From contig JAISCO010000038.1 of the NCBI GenBank assembly GCA_031265535.1, forward strand, positions 1 through 6,744: 6,744 bases of DNA, written 5' to 3'. The notes below the pieces were generated by a model. The model had not been told where the DNA came from and did not search any database. It worked only from the letters and a program-made list of their open reading frames with translations. The position numbers and the translations under genes were made by a program. The stretch comes from Spirochaetaceae bacterium (lineage in GTDB: Bacteria > Spirochaetota > Spirochaetia > Treponematales > Breznakiellaceae). The number at the start of each line of letters is the position of its first letter. The stretch's first letter is position 1. Shown here one piece after another: positions 5,684-6,744 of the stretch.

Positions 5684-5689
5684 CTCCTT
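5684..5689 (-). promoter_or_regulatory. Shine-Dalgarno deciding the protease start
   Basis: AAGGAG on the minus strand, six bases before the ATG at 5677. The upstream ATG at 5707 has no comparable site, so the shorter protein is preferred. Confidence 0.75.
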
Positions 5690-5791
5690 CTTAAAGTATA
5701 CCACCAATTCAGTTTTTGGCCTTCTACCCCCCTATAAGGTGTGGAGACGGAATTTTGCTTTAGTTGATAAGGAAAAAAGTATAAATTCAGT

Positions 5792-5811
5792 AAAAAAAGC
5801 CGGGCGGCTTT
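5792..5811 (-). terminator. Rho-independent terminator, second of two in tandem
   Basis: On the minus strand AAAGCC-GCCC-GGCTTT forms a 6-bp stem and runs into TTTTTTT (three of these T lie in the stem). A competing CCGGG/CCCGG stem slightly upstream can also form. It would stop leftward transcription before the protease gene. Confidence 0.6.
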
Positions 5812-5925
5812 AACCCCGGACGGCTATCTCTTTCCTTTGCCCTCTTTTTTCTGTATCCTGGTAATAATGCGGTGAATTCAATCGGTGGACAGAAGCGGAA
5901 CTGGTTGCCAATATCAGTCTTGGGC

Positions 5926-5951
5926 AAAAAAATCCGGACCTTGCGGCCCGG
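5926..5951 (-). terminator. Rho-independent terminator downstream of the surface-protein gene
   Basis: On the minus strand CCGGGCC-GCAA-GGTCCGG is a 7-bp stem (one G-T wobble) capped by a GNRA-type GCAA tetraloop, followed by A and seven T. It is a textbook terminator, about 100 bases after the stop codon at 6055, and the first of two in the same direction. Confidence 0.8.
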
Positions 5952-6054
5952 CGGCTATCCGGGGTAAGCCGGATATACCGAAATACCCCCGATAGTTAAT
6001 ATATAGCGCCAATCCCCCTCCCTGTCAAGCCCCGGATGGCTCCCTGCTATTTGC

Positions 6055-6744
6055 CTAATGGTCCATGGAGTAATCAAACCCTATGCCGGTTTCGGTGCAA
6101 AATTCCCCCAGGGCGCCCGCGATTTTGAGCACCGCGGTCTGGACGCGCACAAAGTCTATATAGTCCAGGTTTGCCGGGCTGCCGTCCTGCTGGATGGCGT
6201 CGCTGATCCTGAAGTATGGGCCACCACAGTCCACATAGCCCCATTTGGGCATTGTGGTGTACAGGGTGCCGCCCTTGTCGACAAGCCGGTCCCCAAGCCG
6301 GGTTCCGCAGTATATGACATCCGCGCCCGGTTCCTGGGGAAAGCCGAAGTCGCCCCCGTAGTAAGTGCTGTAGGGAAAGGTCTCCGCCGTGCTGCCTGTA
6401 TGATCGATGACCAGGTTTCCCTGGGTATAGGCAGCGGCATAGCGCTGTATGGTCCGGGGGTTATTGGTTTCGCTCCCCGCAAGCTCGTACCAGGTGTCGT
6501 CAGGCAGGCCGTTGCCGTTCTCGTCCTGCATGACCCAGACCGTGCCCGGCTCGAACCAGCCAAAAACCTCCTCTTCCCCTTCCTCGTCCACCCCGACATA
6601 GGAGCTAAAAGCGTTACCGGGAATTCCCAAACTGTACTTGCCCGGCTTGTTCTCCACGGAGTGGTCAAACCCGTACACCACGCTGCCCCCCCAGGCTCCC
6701 AGAGAAAACACCCACTCTTGCTTTGCGCCAAATTCGTCCCGTAT
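6055..6744 (-). CDS. Secreted or cell-surface protein, C-terminal 229 residues (5' end outside window)
   Basis: The frame is open to the right edge (IRDEFGAKQEWV precedes FSLGAWGGS), so the GTG at 6711 is not the start and the N-terminus, with any signal peptide, is missing. The visible part matches a family often annotated as cell surface protein in Bacteroidetes and some Firmicutes: VSLGAWGGSV-type opening, GFDHSVENKPG, IPGNAF, EPGTVWVMQDENGNG, WYELAGSE, then FRISDAIQQDGSPANLDYIDFVRVQTAV shared in pattern, and a GEFCTETGIGF end. This recognition is from memory of the motif pattern. DENGNGLPDD (about 74-83 of the visible part) is a calcium-loop-like D-x-N-G-N-G-x-x-D-D sequence, typical of extracellular beta-sandwich proteins. 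Ligand and role are unknown. The gene looks more GC-rich than those left of 5160 and is followed by two terminators. Confidence 0.8.
   Translation of the reverse strand: MRDEFGAKQEWVFSLGAWGGSVVYGFDHSVENKPGKYSLGIPGNAFSSYVGVDEEGEEEVFGWFEPGTVWVMQDENGNGLPDDTWYELAGSETNNPRTIQRYAAAYTQGNLVIDHTGSTAETFPYSTYYGGDFGFPQEPGADVIYCGTRLGDRLVDKGGTLYTTMPKWGYVDCGGPYFRISDAIQQDGSPANLDYIDFVRVQTAVLKIAGALGEFCTETGIGFDYSMDH

Larger units (their letters stand above)
5708..6054. other. Intergenic gap with two leftward terminators, otherwise nothing recognised
   Basis: Besides the two terminators, an inverted repeat ATCCGG-GGTAAG-CCGGAT (5957-5974) lies between the first terminator and the surface-protein gene. The stretch 5820-5925 holds no ORF with a ribosome site and no recognised RNA. 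Both terminators have CGGCTATC next to the stem on the plus strand, so they may be copies of one element. Confidence 0.5.

Noticed and set aside
5695..5703. Extended -10-like TGGTATACT on the minus strand before the protease gene
   Set aside because: A start from it would fall at about 5688, inside the Shine-Dalgarno, so it is unlikely to be the functional promoter for an SD-led gene; no good -35 is present.
5165..5737. 190-codon open frame on the plus strand
   Set aside because: It is antisense to the aspartic protease gene; the minus strand has the DTGA motif and a strong ribosome site, whereas this frame shows no domain and Arg/His/Pro-rich content.
6156..6731. 191-codon minus-strand frame in a second phase over the surface-protein gene
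   Set aside because: Low-complexity Ser/Thr/Arg/Pro content typical of a GC-rich shadow frame; the other phase has the family motifs.

Overview
The window looks like bacterial chromosome from a host-associated spirochaete, most plausibly a Treponema-type organism. This is inferred from the mix of gene families, a spirochaete-style lipoprotein signal and long, repeat-littered intergenic gaps. No marker gene fixes the taxon. Nearly all genes lie on the minus strand; the only plus-strand gene is rlmE. No prophage, insertion sequence, CRISPR array or defence system was found.

Left part (1-1112): the start of a lipoprotein gene with a bacterial-repeat (InlB-like) domain reads leftward out of the window. 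Its frame is broken at a G7-T-G6 tract, and the missing continuation is intact in another frame. A 612-bp gap follows, rich in short hairpins and direct repeats. Middle (1113-5156): rlmE, a 23S rRNA 2'-O-methyltransferase, converges on and slightly overlaps a 618-codon gene for an exported or membrane-anchored protein of unknown function. A second repeat-rich gap contains a perfect 15-bp inverted repeat. It is followed by an initiator tRNA(fMet) gene with its own promoter, and by a membrane-anchored DUF4340 protein, a family usually linked to GldG-type ABC export systems but without its usual partners here.

Right part (5157-6744): a small retropepsin-like (clan AA) aspartic protease, a gap with two rho-independent terminators pointing left, and the C-terminal 229 residues of a secreted or surface protein with a calcium-loop-like motif. 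These two genes look more GC-rich, with a more regular Shine-Dalgarno for the protease, than the genes to their left, so a change of genomic neighbourhood near 5160 is possible.

Functionally this is a mix of translation genes (rlmE, tRNA-fMet) and cell-envelope genes (lipoprotein, 618-aa protein, DUF4340 protein, surface protein); no shared pathway is evident. The most interesting points are the homopolymer frameshift that could act as a phase-variation or slippage switch, and two genes that appear to be transcribed with almost no 5' leader from similar TAGCAT -10 boxes.
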